From Bryobacterales bacterium (GTDB lineage Bacteria > Acidobacteriota > Terriglobia > Bryobacterales > Bryobacteraceae), in assembly GCA_003162425.1 (NCBI GenBank), contig PMOK01000004.1, positions 1 through 38,085 on the forward strand: DNA of 38,085 bases. Reading direction: 5' to 3'. This document shows, piece after piece, positions 1 through 8,639 of this stretch; the first letter of the stretch is position 1, and each line of letters starts with the position of its first letter. The position numbers were made by a program, and so were the translations under genes. Under the pieces are notes generated by a model. That model ran no database searches. It was not told where the DNA came from and saw nothing but the letters and a program-made list of their open reading frames with translations.

Positions 1-291
1 CCAGGCTCCCGATCCGCCCAGGCAGCCACGACAGCACCTTCCCCACCGTCACCATGTGTTCTTCCTCAGGCGCTCTCACGCGAATCCTCAGTTTGTTGCT
101 GACCCAAAGGTCATCTCCGCAAAAGCGCCGCGCCGGAATGCGGCGTGTCCTTTCGGCAAAGCTGCGTGACGGTGCCTGATAAGGATTGATAGCGTCGGTC
201 TATCGCCGTCCGGGCAAGGAGACCGCAGTGGACGCGATCGATGCCGATGTTCCTATTGCAATTTCATAGATATGATCTTCTTGGCTGCGAG

Positions 292-852
292 TCATTTGTG
301 CGGAAAAAATGACGCTTGAATCTCACTGCAAACGTCCGGTGAGAAGCAGAAGGTCGATACATCGAGCTGGAGCTGCTTTAAGCCGCTTGAGGGATTAACC
401 CGGAGCAGCACCGGTACCGGAGTATGGCTCCGCCCTGCGGGTGAGTCGGTAATATAAGCGGTGCAACGTGGGTCATCAGGTTGCAATATCACACATCGCG
501 GCTGAGTAACCACCCCGTTCCATGACATGCTGAACGGAAGCTGCCCCTGAGTCTTCGGCCAGTGAAAGTTGAGCGGAAATCCTCCGTCCCACTTAAAGCC
601 ACTCTCTTGGAATCTCCCGCTGTCCGCCTTAAGATTCAGGTTGTACCAGAATTCATTGCCACTAGAACGAAACACGTGTTGCGTGCTGCTGACTTGCGGA
701 CGAATGTACAGACCGTAAGCAAGTACGCAAGCCGCGCCAAGGACTACGATGTTCTTCCCAATGACCAGCAGTGCCGGCCTCTCGCTTCGAGTGAGCGCAC
801 TCATCAATTGAAATGGAGCCTTGACCAGTTGCCACAACGCCCACAACTCCAC
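292..852 (-). CDS. Membrane-anchored hypothetical protein, possibly 5'-truncated
   Basis: The product is 186 residues if translation starts at the GTG at 852. A hydrophobic segment at about residues 29-48 (from VIGKNIVVLGAACVLAY) looks like a transmembrane helix, followed by a soluble domain with four cysteines. Reading upstream of the GTG in frame gives another hydrophobic stretch (GWFLGVIII) that runs into the 27-bp direct repeat at 877-903, with no ATG, GTG or TTG start before it. The true N-terminus may therefore have been removed by the rearrangement that made the repeat. An internal ATG at 804 is an alternative start but has no good Shine-Dalgarno. I recognise no family. Confidence 0.5.
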   Translation of the reverse strand: MELWALWQLVKAPFQLMSALTRSERPALLVIGKNIVVLGAACVLAYGLYIRPQVSSTQHVFRSSGNEFWYNLNLKADSGRFQESGFKWDGGFPLNFHWPKTQGQLPFSMSWNGVVTQPRCVILQPDDPRCTAYITDSPAGRSHTPVPVLLRVNPSSGLKQLQLDVSTFCFSPDVCSEIQASFFPHK

Positions 853-876
853 GATTATGATAACGCCAAGGAACCA

Positions 877-995
877 GCCGGCCGGGTAGTGTCTCAGTTT
901 GAGCCCACTCGCGGATTTGGCGGGTGGGATGCGCCTACATTGACCTAAGCCGAATTCTTCCGATGAGCGCCGGCCGGGTAGTGTCTCAGTTTGAG
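877..995. repeat. Pair of 27-bp direct repeats enclosing a copied gene fragment
   Basis: The same 27 bases, containing GTAGTGTCTCAGTTTGAG, occur at 877-903 and 969-995. The part CTCAGTTTGAG is itself an interrupted palindrome, as seen at the ends of insertion sequences. Between the copies, 903-934 is a perfect 32-base match to 2413-2444, inside the gene at 2268-2714. This looks like IS-end debris or a rearrangement scar. I see no transposase nearby. Confidence 0.7.
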
Positions 996-1112
996 TTTTG
1001 GCGTAACAGGCTGGGGGCCGGGTCTTACGTGCTAAAATGCAAGCAGCCCGATTCGCGGTCGGGTGTTTGCTAAGAGGAGAACAATTCTATTTTACAGGAG
1101 AGTTGCGCCTCG

Positions 1113-1424
1113 ATGCAAATTAAACAGCTTGCCCCAATAGCTTTGGTCGGACTTGCACTCGTTGCCCAGTCCACACACCCGCTAAATGACGTTCGCATCA
1201 AATCGGTGGAGATCGGAGATCCTGAGCCCCCACTCCATTCTGTGAAGTGCCAGGGTCCGACGTACGGCTACCTGCACTTAGGAGAACGCACCAAGTTAAC
1301 TCCGGCAGAAATCGGAGACTATGTCCTTTCTGCCGCCGCAGACGGCAAGCTCGTGACACTTTACCCGGAGAGTAAGAGTGGGATATTCGCCCGTGAAGCT
1401 TGCCGTCATGACAGCGGTAACTAG
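1113..1424 (+). CDS. Small secreted hypothetical protein
   Basis: This 103-residue protein starts at the ATG at 1113, about 10 bases after an AGGAGA ribosome-binding site. The N-terminus (QIKQLAPIALVGLALVAQS) is a typical signal peptide with likely cleavage near residue 20. The remainder is small and polar with two cysteines (VKCQ and EACRH) that could form a disulfide after export. It ends at TAG 1422-1424, a few bases from the convergent end of the gene at 1421-1873. I recognise no family; a periplasmic or extracellular location is inferred from the signal peptide only. Confidence 0.6.
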   Translation: MQIKQLAPIALVGLALVAQSTHPLNDVRIKSVEIGDPEPPLHSVKCQGPTYGYLHLGERTKLTPAEIGDYVLSAAADGKLVTLYPESKSGIFAREACRHDSGN

Positions 1425-1873
1425 GGTTGAGTAGCGCTTTTCACTGCCGGCCACTCAAACAGCTTCGTGTTGCAGATGGTGAACGGCTCCGGGGCCTTAA
1501 ATGCGGGTGGCTGATACTCCTTGCTTCCAGCGTTCGCCCACAGTCTAATGGTCTTCAGGGAGTAGATTCCATCCACCGCATAGTCGGGAACTTTGACAAC
1601 AACTTGTAGCACGCCCCCGACCGGTGCCAGTTGTGTTGAGTCAATCGAACTTACGAAGGCCTACTGATCCGCCTTCGGCTTTGAGTCAGTTCCGATTGTC
1701 GCCATACCGAGTGTAATTTTAGGAAGGTACTCACCCTCCAGCGTGACCGTGAACGGGATTTCTGATCCAGGCGAAAAGCACGGCTTAGGTTTATCGGTTG
1801 GCGCTGGTGTTTGTGCTCCTACAGTCGTGGCCAGCGCGAGAACAATGCAGCTAACTTTCTGAAACGTCTTCAT
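1421..1873 (-). pseudogene. Secreted hypothetical protein interrupted by an in-frame TAG
   Basis: The reading frame opens at the ATG at 1873 after a GGAG ribosome-binding site and encodes a signal peptide (VSCIVLALATTVGAQ) and a proline-rich linker. It meets TAG at 1661-1663 after residue 70 and then continues in the same frame to 1421 with convincing protein sequence (e.g. LQVVVKVPDYAVDGIYSLK). Without the stop the product would be about 149 residues, an exported protein with a beta-rich, Ig-like look. Either this is a nonsense mutation or the base is wrong. Readthrough is unlikely because TAG ends other intact genes here, for example at 17716 and 24025. Confidence 0.65.
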
Positions 1874-1886
1874 TTTATGGAACTCC

Positions 1887-2072
1887 TTATTTTGTTTGCA
1901 GATACAGCTTGCGCCACGGGCCGTGATGCGCTATTCTAATAGCGTACACGGCCACATGGCCGCATGTTTTGCAGATCTTTGAAAGCTCCCCGGAAGAGTG
2001 CCGATCCGTATTAAGCCCTAATCCGGTGGCGCGTATGTTGTCTGCGCTGTTTGTGGTGTAGTAGACGGCCAA
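1887..2072 (-). CDS. Possible 60-residue protein with a CxxC motif
   Basis: This short frame, with a TTG start at 2072, ends 13 bases before the start of the secreted-protein gene at 1873. It carries a Cys-Lys-Thr-Cys-Gly-His motif that could bind zinc. It overlaps the short frame at 2018-2155, and no Shine-Dalgarno is obvious. Only the C-terminal half, with the CxxCGH motif, looks protein-like, so the start is uncertain and the gene may be a remnant. Confidence 0.3.
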   Translation of the reverse strand: MAVYYTTNSADNIRATGLGLNTDRHSSGELSKICKTCGHVAVYAIRIAHHGPWRKLYLQTK

Positions 2073-2155
2073 TCGAGACCGAAACTTAGCTTTCCGATAA
2101 TTAGCCGGACGCTAAATCCGCCTCGTTTGCGCCGCGCGCAAATTTTGATTTTCAC
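2018..2155 (-). CDS. Possible 45-residue basic peptide gene
   Basis: A GTG at 2155 lies 13 bases downstream of an unusually strong AAAGGAGGT ribosome-binding site (2169-2176). The frame stays open for 46 codons to TAG at 2018, giving a basic N-terminus (KIKICARRKRGGFSV) followed by a Pro/Thr-rich tail. I know no function. The strong Shine-Dalgarno is the main support; the slightly long spacing and the overlap with the frame at 1887-2072 argue for caution. Confidence 0.35.
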   Translation of the reverse strand: MKIKICARRKRGGFSVRLIIGKLSFGLDWPSTTPQTAQTTYAPPD

Positions 2156-2190
2156 TCGATAGGACTTACCTCCTTTCCTGTGACATTAGG

Positions 2191-2255
2191 CCTCGGTGCT
2201 GTTCTGGTTTCGACCCTATGACAGCACCGAGGTTTTCTGCGTTTTGACCGCAGAA
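2191..2255. terminator. Two stacked hairpins, probable terminator for the gene at 2268-2714
   Basis: CCTCGGTGCTGT at 2191-2202 pairs perfectly with ACAGCACCGAGG at 2221-2232 (12-bp stem, 18-base loop). A second hairpin, TTCTGCG/CGCAGAA (2235-2241 with 2249-2255, 7-base loop), follows at once. They lie just past the stop of the leftward gene ending at 2268. A short run of four T follows the larger stem only in the plus direction, so intrinsic termination is inferred, not certain. Confidence 0.5.
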
Positions 2256-2267
2256 TTCGTGGCTCGG

Positions 2268-2714
2268 CTACCCGCCAAGCAATTCCTTTTCATGCCCGCG
2301 CAGCCGCTGTAGGAGCGGATCTCCGAGGACGGTATAGACAACAGTTTGGCCATCACGCTGGCGATCTTCACCATGCACGGCAACATCACCGTCCAGTCCA
2401 AATTTAGCCTTGGCCCACTCGCGGATTTGGCGGGTGGGATGCGCAAGCCCCTTGGAACTAGCAACTCCGATGGCCCTGGCAAGAACTTCCCTTTCCTCTC
2501 CAGTTGGCTTAGCCAAAAGCACCTTCAGCATTGCCTTTGAAAATTCACCAAGGGCTACTTCAGCCCCTGTAATTGGGTGGGCACTGCCTTCGGAGCGTTG
2601 ATGGCCGTTTTGGTGGCCGTTCTTGACAACAGACAACTGCTGGTAGACCTCTACAGCTTCCTTTGCCGTGTCGGTCTCGACCTCGATTCCGTCTATTTTT
2701 ATCCTGATAGCCAT
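2268..2714 (-). CDS. Hypothetical protein, 148 residues
   Basis: I chose the ATG at 2714 (MAIRIKIDGIEVETDTAKEA) because a strong GGAGGGAG ribosome-binding site lies about 9 bases upstream; an earlier in-frame start at 2738 lacks one. The first 30 residues read as a short beta-strand/helix motif. The middle is helical (SKAMLKVLLAKPTGEEREVL). A segment around LAHPTRQIREWAKAKFGL is the one whose DNA is duplicated at 903-934. The C-terminus reads VVYTVLGDPLLQRL. It may be a small DNA-binding or regulatory protein, but I recognise no family. The gene sits between the hairpins at 2191-2255 and the broken end of the DISARM-like methylase. Confidence 0.6.
   Translation of the reverse strand: MAIRIKIDGIEVETDTAKEAVEVYQQLSVVKNGHQNGHQRSEGSAHPITGAEVALGEFSKAMLKVLLAKPTGEEREVLARAIGVASSKGLAHPTRQIREWAKAKFGLDGDVAVHGEDRQRDGQTVVYTVLGDPLLQRLRGHEKELLGG
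2413..2444. repeat. 32-bp sequence duplicated at 903-934
   Basis: A perfect 32-base match in the same orientation as 903-934. Here it is coding on the minus strand (part of HPTRQIREWA); at 903-934 it is detached from any complete gene. It marks a duplication or rearrangement within the first 2.5 kb. Confidence 0.8.
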
Positions 2715-2845
2715 GGTAGTACTTCTCCCTCCTTCCAAAATACACTACTGGCTATCTGGGCGTCAACTGGGTAGTACAACCAGTTCCTCCAGTAGACTCT
2801 ACCGGGGATTGCTCTAGACTCTCGGGCTATGTCGCTGGAAAACCA

Positions 2846-3838
2846 TCACGAGTGGATAGGCCAGGCGCTCCACTGATGGCGCAGCGTATCGGCAGAGCGT
2901 CCTCCGGCCATGCGGTCCAACTGCCCGCGAAGACCTTGGAGAGAGTAGCTGTCGTTGTAGACCGGATCGGTTCGGGGCAATAGTTCGCGCGCTTCGGCGA
3001 ACAGGACTACCACGCAGCGCATAACCAGCCGAGTGGCAGCGATGTAGACATCGCGCGGTGAGACGGCCACACTCTCGGCGCGCAGATGATCAATCACCTC
3101 GCCGGAACTGTGGATGATGTGCTCCACCGCCAGACGGACCCGCTCACCAAGGTTGGCTGAGAGCTCCGCCTGTCCCTTGCGGGTGTCCTGGATGGCTGCG
3201 ACGAGTGGGGCGGGCTCGCCTTCTTTCGGCGGCGTGAGAGCCTTGGGACTCAGTAGGTGCAGAAGCGCTCGAACCTGATCGCTGGGTTCGCCTTCTTCGA
3301 ACCAAAGCGCGATGTCCCATTCGCACCAAGCCTCATAGTCCGGACCGGTGTGGATCAGCCGCCATTGGACGCCGTTGGTGAGAAGGCCAAGTTTCTGCTG
3401 GCTCTTCCGGAGCCATTCGACAACGCGGGCAATGCTGCGCCGGCCGGTGCCGATGCCAATCTGCTTTACGTCGTCGTCGAAAACCGGGAGCACAGCCCCG
3501 TTGCTTCCCAGCCAGAGTCTTCGGGGTTTGAAGTTCTCTCCCGTGATGAGGCGATGCCCCCAGTCGGCACCGACGGCGCTTGCCTTCTTCCATTCCAACG
3601 CCGGAAGTTGCAGGATGCCTTCCAGGACCGTATCGAGTAATGCCGCTTGCGCACCGAGCTTCTCAGCATCTTGCTGCGCCTGAACAGCACTCCGGAGGCG
3701 CCCTGCCCAGTAGGGGGAAAGCTCCGGCTTCTCAGTCGAGAAATAGTGCGCGAGGCGGGCCGGGGCGATGAGCAGGCCACCGTGCTTAAGGCTTGACCAC
3801 CAGGTGAACTGGGTCAGCGGATCGATCTGGTTGATCAT
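2846..3838 (-). pseudogene. 3'-truncated DISARM-like adenine methylase (DrmMI-like) fragment
   Basis: The frame starts at the ATG at 3838, overlapping the last codons of the helicase fragment by 4 bases, and runs 330 residues. It resembles the N-terminal region of Eco57I-type methylases associated with class 1 DISARM: a long helical region (PARLAHYFSTEKPELSPYW), a segment containing GVQWRLIHTG, and FAEARELLP. The catalytic part with the NPPY-type motif and the SAM-binding motif is missing. The frame ends abruptly at about 2852, where family resemblance stops, so the gene lost roughly its last two thirds. In intact loci this enzyme would methylate adenine in host DNA to mark it as self; this fragment cannot. 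The DISARM assignment rests on family memory and gene order. Confidence 0.6.
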
Positions 3839-5795
3839 CGAGCGCTCCCCGGCAGACGAATTTCGACAGCGACCGGGAATACCTGCGCGGACTGTCTCAA
3901 TTGGTAGCGCTTGGGGAGAACGAGGGAAAGCACACGATCCTGTTCGGCCTTGAGGCGGGTCAGAAGTTCGTTGAAGTGGCTCGACCGGCGTTGTAGTTCG
4001 GCCTCCAGATCTCGCAAACGGTCTTCTTGGGCGCGGCGGTCGATGTCGATGAGACTGAGCTGGCGCATATCGGCGATCAGGCGATCGCGTTCTTTCTCCA
4101 ACTTGGCAATGGTGTTCTCGCTCATCGCCCTTTCCACTTCTTTGAGTCTCAGCCGGAAGCGCTCCTGCTCGGCTTTGAGGGCATCCCGGCCCACGTCTTC
4201 GAGGCGCTTCTTGAGAGCTTCAGTAAGCGACGCCGCACGAGACTGGACAAACATTCGAAGGTCCGGTTCCGCGTCTTCCCATATATGCCTGGCACCTTCG
4301 ACAAGAGCGGCATCGCTGACCCGCGTTCCGGCTCGATCGGCGGTTGGTTCCTGATAGGGGAGCGGATCACCGAGGTCGCCCTGCCGTAGGGGAATCTGGT
4401 AGGTCCTTGTCCAGTGATGGAACGGCTCGCGGAGTTCGTTGATGGCCAGCTCTTCTACAGTCAGGAATATGAGCGCATCAAGGTCTTTCGGTACGTCGCC
4501 GGTGCGGACCGTCCACCGGCTGGCAGTGTGATCGCGCTGCTTTCGCCCGGAGCCAGGGAACCGCAGGCGGGCAAGAGTGGACAAGGCGTGGTGGAATACA
4601 GGGTGGCCCAGGTGCAGCAGGACCGTATCAGGCTTCGCGCGGAACACGGCACGGCCTTTCGATGCGTCCAAAAAGAACGCGGGGTCAAAGACGATTGCGG
4701 GGAGCGCACCGATGGCCGCACCCTTCCGCTCCAGGCGAAGAGTGTCGTCAATTAAGGACTGCCATCGTGGCGGGATCGGGGTCGCCAGCCGCATACGACC
4801 TTTCGCATCAGGCCCGTCGAGCCTTGGATATCCGAATCCCGACGCCAATGCGACTTCAAGGGTTTGCTTGAGCGTTTCGGGCGACAGGTCAATGTGACGC
4901 CCAAACTCGGCGAGGTGCTTGGCGTACTCTTCTCCGCTCGTCTCGCTGGAGTTGCGAGGAACGATGGCGCGGCCCTTAGCCTTTTTGACGTCGTGGTCAA
5001 GGTGTTCGATAAGCGGGTCCGTGTCCTCCTGATCCTGAAACCGTCGTTCGAACGCCGCGTCGAACACCTGTCCCATCGAGCCGAGATCCTCGCGAATCTC
5101 GTGGACCTTCTGAACAACTTTCCCTACAAACTTCAGGTCGGCGTCATCCTCGCTCGTGAAATGGAAGACGGTGACGTCGCGGGCTTGCCCGCGGCGGTCC
5201 AGGCGACCGTTGCGTTGTTCCAGCCGCGATGGGTTCCAGGGGATATCGAAGTGGAAGACAAGTCGCGCTGATTCCTGCAAGTTCAAGCCTTCGGAGGCAA
5301 CGTCGGTGGCGATCAAGATGCGGATTGGGTCCTCGGGATCGTTGAAGGCTGCAATTACCTCATCACGATTCATGAGCCCAGCTTGACTCTTGCCGCCGAA
5401 GAGGATGCGAATGCGGGACTCGTAGTCCCCTTGGAATTTGCTCTTGAATCGAAGGAAGAGGTAGTCGAGCGTAGTCTTGTACTCGGTGAAAATGATCAGC
5501 CGCTCGTCGTGTTTCCACTGCTTGCCGTCGCGCAAGTGCTGCGTCACGACTTCCAGGAGCCGGTCGAACCGCGAGTCTGCATTCGGTACGCGGAGCGCCC
5601 CGTCGGCTCTGGTGAGCCCAAGACGATCCAGAGCATGGTCAATCGCCGCAACTTCGCTGGTGAGGTCTGGCAAGAGTGGTTTTAGCCAGGCGCCGACAGT
5701 CCGGGCGGCATGGTGAGCGCGGCTTTCGATCTCGCCGTCGTCGTCGAGATCCTCTTCGTAAGATCGCTGCGCAGCCCTCACCGCGGTGGCGTCAG
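3835..5795 (-). pseudogene. 5'-truncated SNF2-type helicase (DrmD-like) fragment
   Basis: About 650 residues of the C-terminal half of a SNF2/HepA-type helicase. Helicase C motifs are clear: IIFTEYKTTLDYL, IRILIATDVASEGLNLQ, HFDIPWNPSRLEQRNGRLDR and RRGQ. A long charged coiled-coil-like region follows (ALKAEQERFRLRLKEVERAM and onward). The N-terminal ATPase half with Walker A and DEAH is absent. Sequence upstream of about 5795 belongs to an integrase in another frame, so the break is a deletion junction. The 3' end overlaps the methylase fragment by 4 bases, matching the drmD-drmMI order of class 1 DISARM. Without the ATPase half it should be inactive. No drmA, drmB or drmC is present. Confidence 0.65.
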
Positions 5796-6301
5796 CAGCA
5801 TCGCCATGCGCCGAACGGCGGTAGCTGGGCTCACCCCCGATGCAGAGCGGAACTGGCGCACATCGGCGGGCTCCCACTGATCGGTCATGACGTAACCCAA
5901 CCGGTCGGAGAATTCCTCGAAGCGTTTTAGCAAGAGACGGTACTTTTTGTGGGTTGCGAAAGCTGCGGTCTCACGGAGCTCAGCGAGGAACGCCTTGGTG
6001 GCGCGCTCGATAGTGATGCGTTTGCCATTCGGCTCGACTGCGGGCGGCGGCTGAGGCGCGGGAATCTCTTCATCCCAACTGCCCGCTCTTTCCCAATGCG
6101 CCACGACGGCCCGCGCCTGTTCCCACGTTGGCCGCCCCGTATCGCGGCGCTTGAATCTTCGAGCCAGGGTCCCCGAAGCGAAGATGCGACACGTACAACG
6201 CTTCCAGTTTTTCTTGCGTTCTTCAAATTCACCCGAGCGGAGTCTTCCGAACAACCAGCCTCGCAGTCGCGACGATGTCGGCGGTAGAGGTTGAGGGCCA
6301 T
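5796..6301 (-). pseudogene. Tyrosine integrase remnant: frameshifted and truncated
   Basis: The gene starts at the ATG at 6301 (MALNLYRRHRRDCEAG), the conserved N-terminus of a group of acidobacterial site-specific integrases. A missing base near 6240 shifts the frame, after which the family sequence continues (SGEFEERKKNWKRC, then IFASGTLARRFKR and RPTWEQARAVVAHWERAGSW). A SAM-like core-binding domain follows (RATKAFLAELRETAAFATHK to VSPATAVRRMAML). At about 5795 the integrase stops and the DrmD-like helicase begins in a different frame. The catalytic domain with the Arg/His/Tyr residues is absent. It is therefore doubly dead, and it marks the deletion that removed the front of the DISARM-like locus. 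Confidence 0.75.
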
Positions 6302-6521
6302 GTCTACCCGATATTGCTCGACGGCGACACTGGATAGCTATAAATGCTTTAGAATCTTCTGGCGGAGAGGGGGGGATTCGGAGCCTTCACTGACTAAGCG
6401 CTTCTACAACCTATAGATTCTACGTTGCCAGATGTGCCAACTTTGCCACTTTTCCCGTGAACCATTGCACGCTATTGCACGCTGGACTCGATGAGAAACA
6501 CTCGGCAATGTGTTCCCGCGC

Positions 6522-6980
6522 TCAATCAATCGGTCGCGCGCGGTGCCGTCGCGTAGTAGGGATTGGATCACTTGGTGAAAGGACCTTAGCCGAGAGTCTC
6601 TTCTGAGGAAAGTCTTTCCTGTTAAGAGTTGCAATGAAGGCTGCACGACCCTGCTCAGCGCAAGCGCAAAACATATTATCGTCCGGGTCTGGCGACAGGT
6701 CGGCAGTGATCCGAAGGTCCACAAGCTCGGCCTCCTCCCTTAACAGGTTGATGATTTCGCCTATCAGATTGCGCCGCACCCCTAAGCGTCTGAGCACCTC
6801 TTTGTATTCGGCAAGAATGTCTTCTGTGATCAGCCACGTGAAAGTCGCGTTCTCAAGCCAGTCGCGGAGAAGTTCGGCGCTCGGGTTCCGTGGTGCCCGT
6901 CCGAATTTGAATCCAGAGATGCCAGCGACAAGGACGGAAGTGTCGATCACTCCTCTACGCGGATTTTCTCGACCTGGCAA
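6522..6980 (-). CDS. PIN-domain ribonuclease, toxin of a toxin-antitoxin pair
   Basis: The 152-residue protein has the PIN (VapC-like) fold signature: Asp13 in VIDTSVLV, an acidic residue in EDILAEYKEVL (about 53-58), and Asp98/100/101 in SPDPDDNMFCACA followed by AAFIAT. Family members cleave RNA with a metal held by these acids. The last canonical acidic position after the T is less clear here (LNRKDF). I chose the TTG start at 6980 because GGAG lies 7 bases upstream. It overlaps the antitoxin gene end by 26 bases, so the two are translationally coupled. The C-terminal tail of about 15 basic residues is longer than usual. It should be harmless while bound to the partner encoded upstream. 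Confidence 0.8.
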   Translation of the reverse strand: MPGRENPRRGVIDTSVLVAGISGFKFGRAPRNPSAELLRDWLENATFTWLITEDILAEYKEVLRRLGVRRNLIGEIINLLREEAELVDLRITADLSPDPDDNMFCACAEQGRAAFIATLNRKDFPQKRLSAKVLSPSDPIPTTRRHRARPID

Positions 6981-7515
6981 CAGTAATCTCCGGCAAGCGC
7001 TTTTTGTCGGCGCGGTACGCGCCGATTGCCTCTATGATCTGAGACTCTGTTACGCCAGATAAATCGCCTGCAGCCGCCTCTAGACTGCGTGCGAAGTGGC
7101 GCTTCCATCCCGGTCGCTTGCGGCCCCGCGGGAGATCCTGGTACACGTCGGCCCGAGGAAGTTGCTCCTCAATCTCATTTGCCAGCTCTCTCACTGGAAT
7201 ACGTACCTCCACCGCCTCACGGCCTCTCGCCGGGAGAGACCGCAGCCACAGATAACGAAGTCTGTTCACTTGTGCTTTCCTCAGACTGGTCGACAGAACT
7301 TGCGTGAAGCGGGCGAGCACTTCCGTGGACGTACCGAGCGACTCCTTCAGGTAGAATGCGACCTTGGCTTCGAGTAGGAGCTGCTTGTCAAACCAATAGA
7401 GGCCGTTCCGACGGGTTGGCCGCAACACCTTGAACTGCACCAGATTCTGGAGGTCCTTCGGCTCAACACCAAGGACAGCACTGGCTTGCTTCAGTTTCAA
7501 TTCGACAGCCTGCAT
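6955..7515 (-). CDS. Probable antitoxin/autoregulator with MerR-like N-terminus
   Basis: This 186-residue protein is encoded directly upstream of, and overlapping, the PIN gene. Residues 5-45 (LKQASAVLGVEPKDLQNLV and onward) resemble the helix-turn-helix and wing of MerR-type or excisionase-like DNA-binding domains. A central helical part follows, with a basic region (RGRKRPGWKRHFARSL). The C-terminus (TESQIIEAIGAYRADKKRLP) would be the PIN-binding tail. It is larger than classic VapB antitoxins. A near-consensus promoter with a palindrome lies immediately upstream (7526-7561), which fits autorepression. The antitoxin role is inferred from position and gene pairing, not from a recognised family. 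Confidence 0.65.
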   Translation of the reverse strand: MQAVELKLKQASAVLGVEPKDLQNLVQFKVLRPTRRNGLYWFDKQLLLEAKVAFYLKESLGTSTEVLARFTQVLSTSLRKAQVNRLRYLWLRSLPARGREAVEVRIPVRELANEIEEQLPRADVYQDLPRGRKRPGWKRHFARSLEAAAGDLSGVTESQIIEAIGAYRADKKRLPEITVARSRKSA

Positions 7516-7525
7516 CTCGATATAC

Positions 7526-7561
7526 CATCTATATTTTAGATGTAATGTCAGATCTAGTCAA
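7526..7561 (-). promoter_or_regulatory. Promoter and operator-like palindrome of the PIN toxin-antitoxin operon
   Basis: On the minus strand TTGACT (7561-7556), a 17-base spacer and TAAAAT (7538-7533) form a near-consensus sigma-70 promoter ending about 18 bases before the antitoxin ATG. A perfect inverted repeat, CATCTA/TAGATG with a 5-base centre (7526-7542), covers the -10 element. A repressor bound there would block RNA polymerase, as expected for an autoregulated toxin-antitoxin operon. Confidence 0.6.
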
Positions 7562-7967
7562 GTTCCATGCAGTATCTGCTGTGTTCGTTCCACAGCTCCG
7601 ACCCGGCGCCGCGAGATTCCGCGCGATGTTCGCCAGGCGATCATTTCATCTCCAGATGAATAAAGCGCCAAGCGGCGCGGAAATCTATACCGCATCTCAA
7701 CGACATCGGCCCAATTTGGCGAGCTGACGCCAGTTTGGCCCCACTTGGTTCAGCTTTCCGGTTTGGATCTGAAGATACATACAATTAAGAGAGAGGAAAA
7801 AGACGCTCCAGCAGTTTGATCGGCCCGTGCAGAAAGCATTCATTTGCACAGTGGTCTTTTCCGTCGTCTTGCGGAACACAAATCGCCGGCAAAATCTGAT
7901 CGATGACCCGATTTTGCTGACTTGCGATACGGTCGATTCGATTCACTAACAACGAAAGGAAAAGAAG
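7562..7967. other. Intergenic region between divergent genes
   Basis: About 400 bases with no convincing gene on either strand. It contains the upstream region of the toxin-antitoxin promoter on the left and the leader of the gene at 7968 on the right. The latter includes an AAAGGAAAAG ribosome-binding site. I see no strong second promoter. Confidence 0.5.
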
Positions 7968-8609
7968 ATGCCAGACACAACTTCCCTCTATCCGATTTCA
8001 AAAGTGATCGCAAAGATCATCCTGAACTCGGGCTACACACCATCCGGTTTCATTCTCGCCATGGGTCATGCTAGCGCCGAAGCTGGACTCCACGACATAG
8101 AATCCTGGCTGGAGAAGGGAGAAGGGGACGCAAGCACGATCGCACAGATCGCGGCGTTCTCTCCCGGCGAGGCGGAAAAGTTGCGCAACGCGGTCGCGGA
8201 AACAGCAGCAATGAAAGCTGCTGGCGTGGACCCCATGATTCTTGAACGGGAAAGGAGTGAGCGCGAGAAGAGGGACCGGTTTAAGCCGTTCGTCCATGCC
8301 GAAGGCGAATTGAAAGTTCCCACTGGAATCACGAGTTTTGGCGTAACTGGCGGGCACAGACGATGGACCACCATTCAGATTCCAGCAGACATTGCGAAAC
8401 TGCCGCTCGAAGAGCAATTGGCGAAGTTACCAGAGTTGATGGCTGAGTACAAACAGGAACACAATGGCGCCTGCCCATTCTTCGGAAAACTGGTGGGATT
8501 CAAGTTTGTGCGCCTGAATGATTATTTTCAATTTGATGCAGACGGACAGTTATTGGAACACGTTGAGGAACAGTTTCGGCATGGCGAGACCCGCGTAGAA
8601 CTTCGATAG
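7968..8609 (+). CDS. Hypothetical protein, 213 residues
   Basis: Starts at the ATG at 7968 after AAAGGAAAAGAAG. The N-terminal 40 residues (SKVIAKIILNSGYTPSGFIL) and a following helical part (WLEKGEGDASTIAQIAAF) suggest a small helical domain. A charged linker (ILERERSEREKRDRFK) comes next, then a C-terminal alpha/beta domain (RWTTIQIPADIAKLP and GACPFFGKLVGFKFVRLNDYF). No transmembrane segment, signal peptide or known catalytic motif is visible. It converges on the nuclease-helicase gene ending at 8640, with 30 bases between. Its coding quality is good, but I recognise no family. Confidence 0.65.
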   Translation: MPDTTSLYPISKVIAKIILNSGYTPSGFILAMGHASAEAGLHDIESWLEKGEGDASTIAQIAAFSPGEAEKLRNAVAETAAMKAAGVDPMILERERSEREKRDRFKPFVHAEGELKVPTGITSFGVTGGHRRWTTIQIPADIAKLPLEEQLAKLPELMAEYKQEHNGACPFFGKLVGFKFVRLNDYFQFDADGQLLEHVEEQFRHGETRVELR

Positions 8610-8639
8610 TAGATCAAACGGCGGCCGACGAGATCTGAC

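Noticed and set aside
5778-5877. Start of the helicase gene at 5877
   Set aside because: The first 25 codons overlap integrase sequence in another frame and do not resemble helicase; the homologous part begins near 5795.
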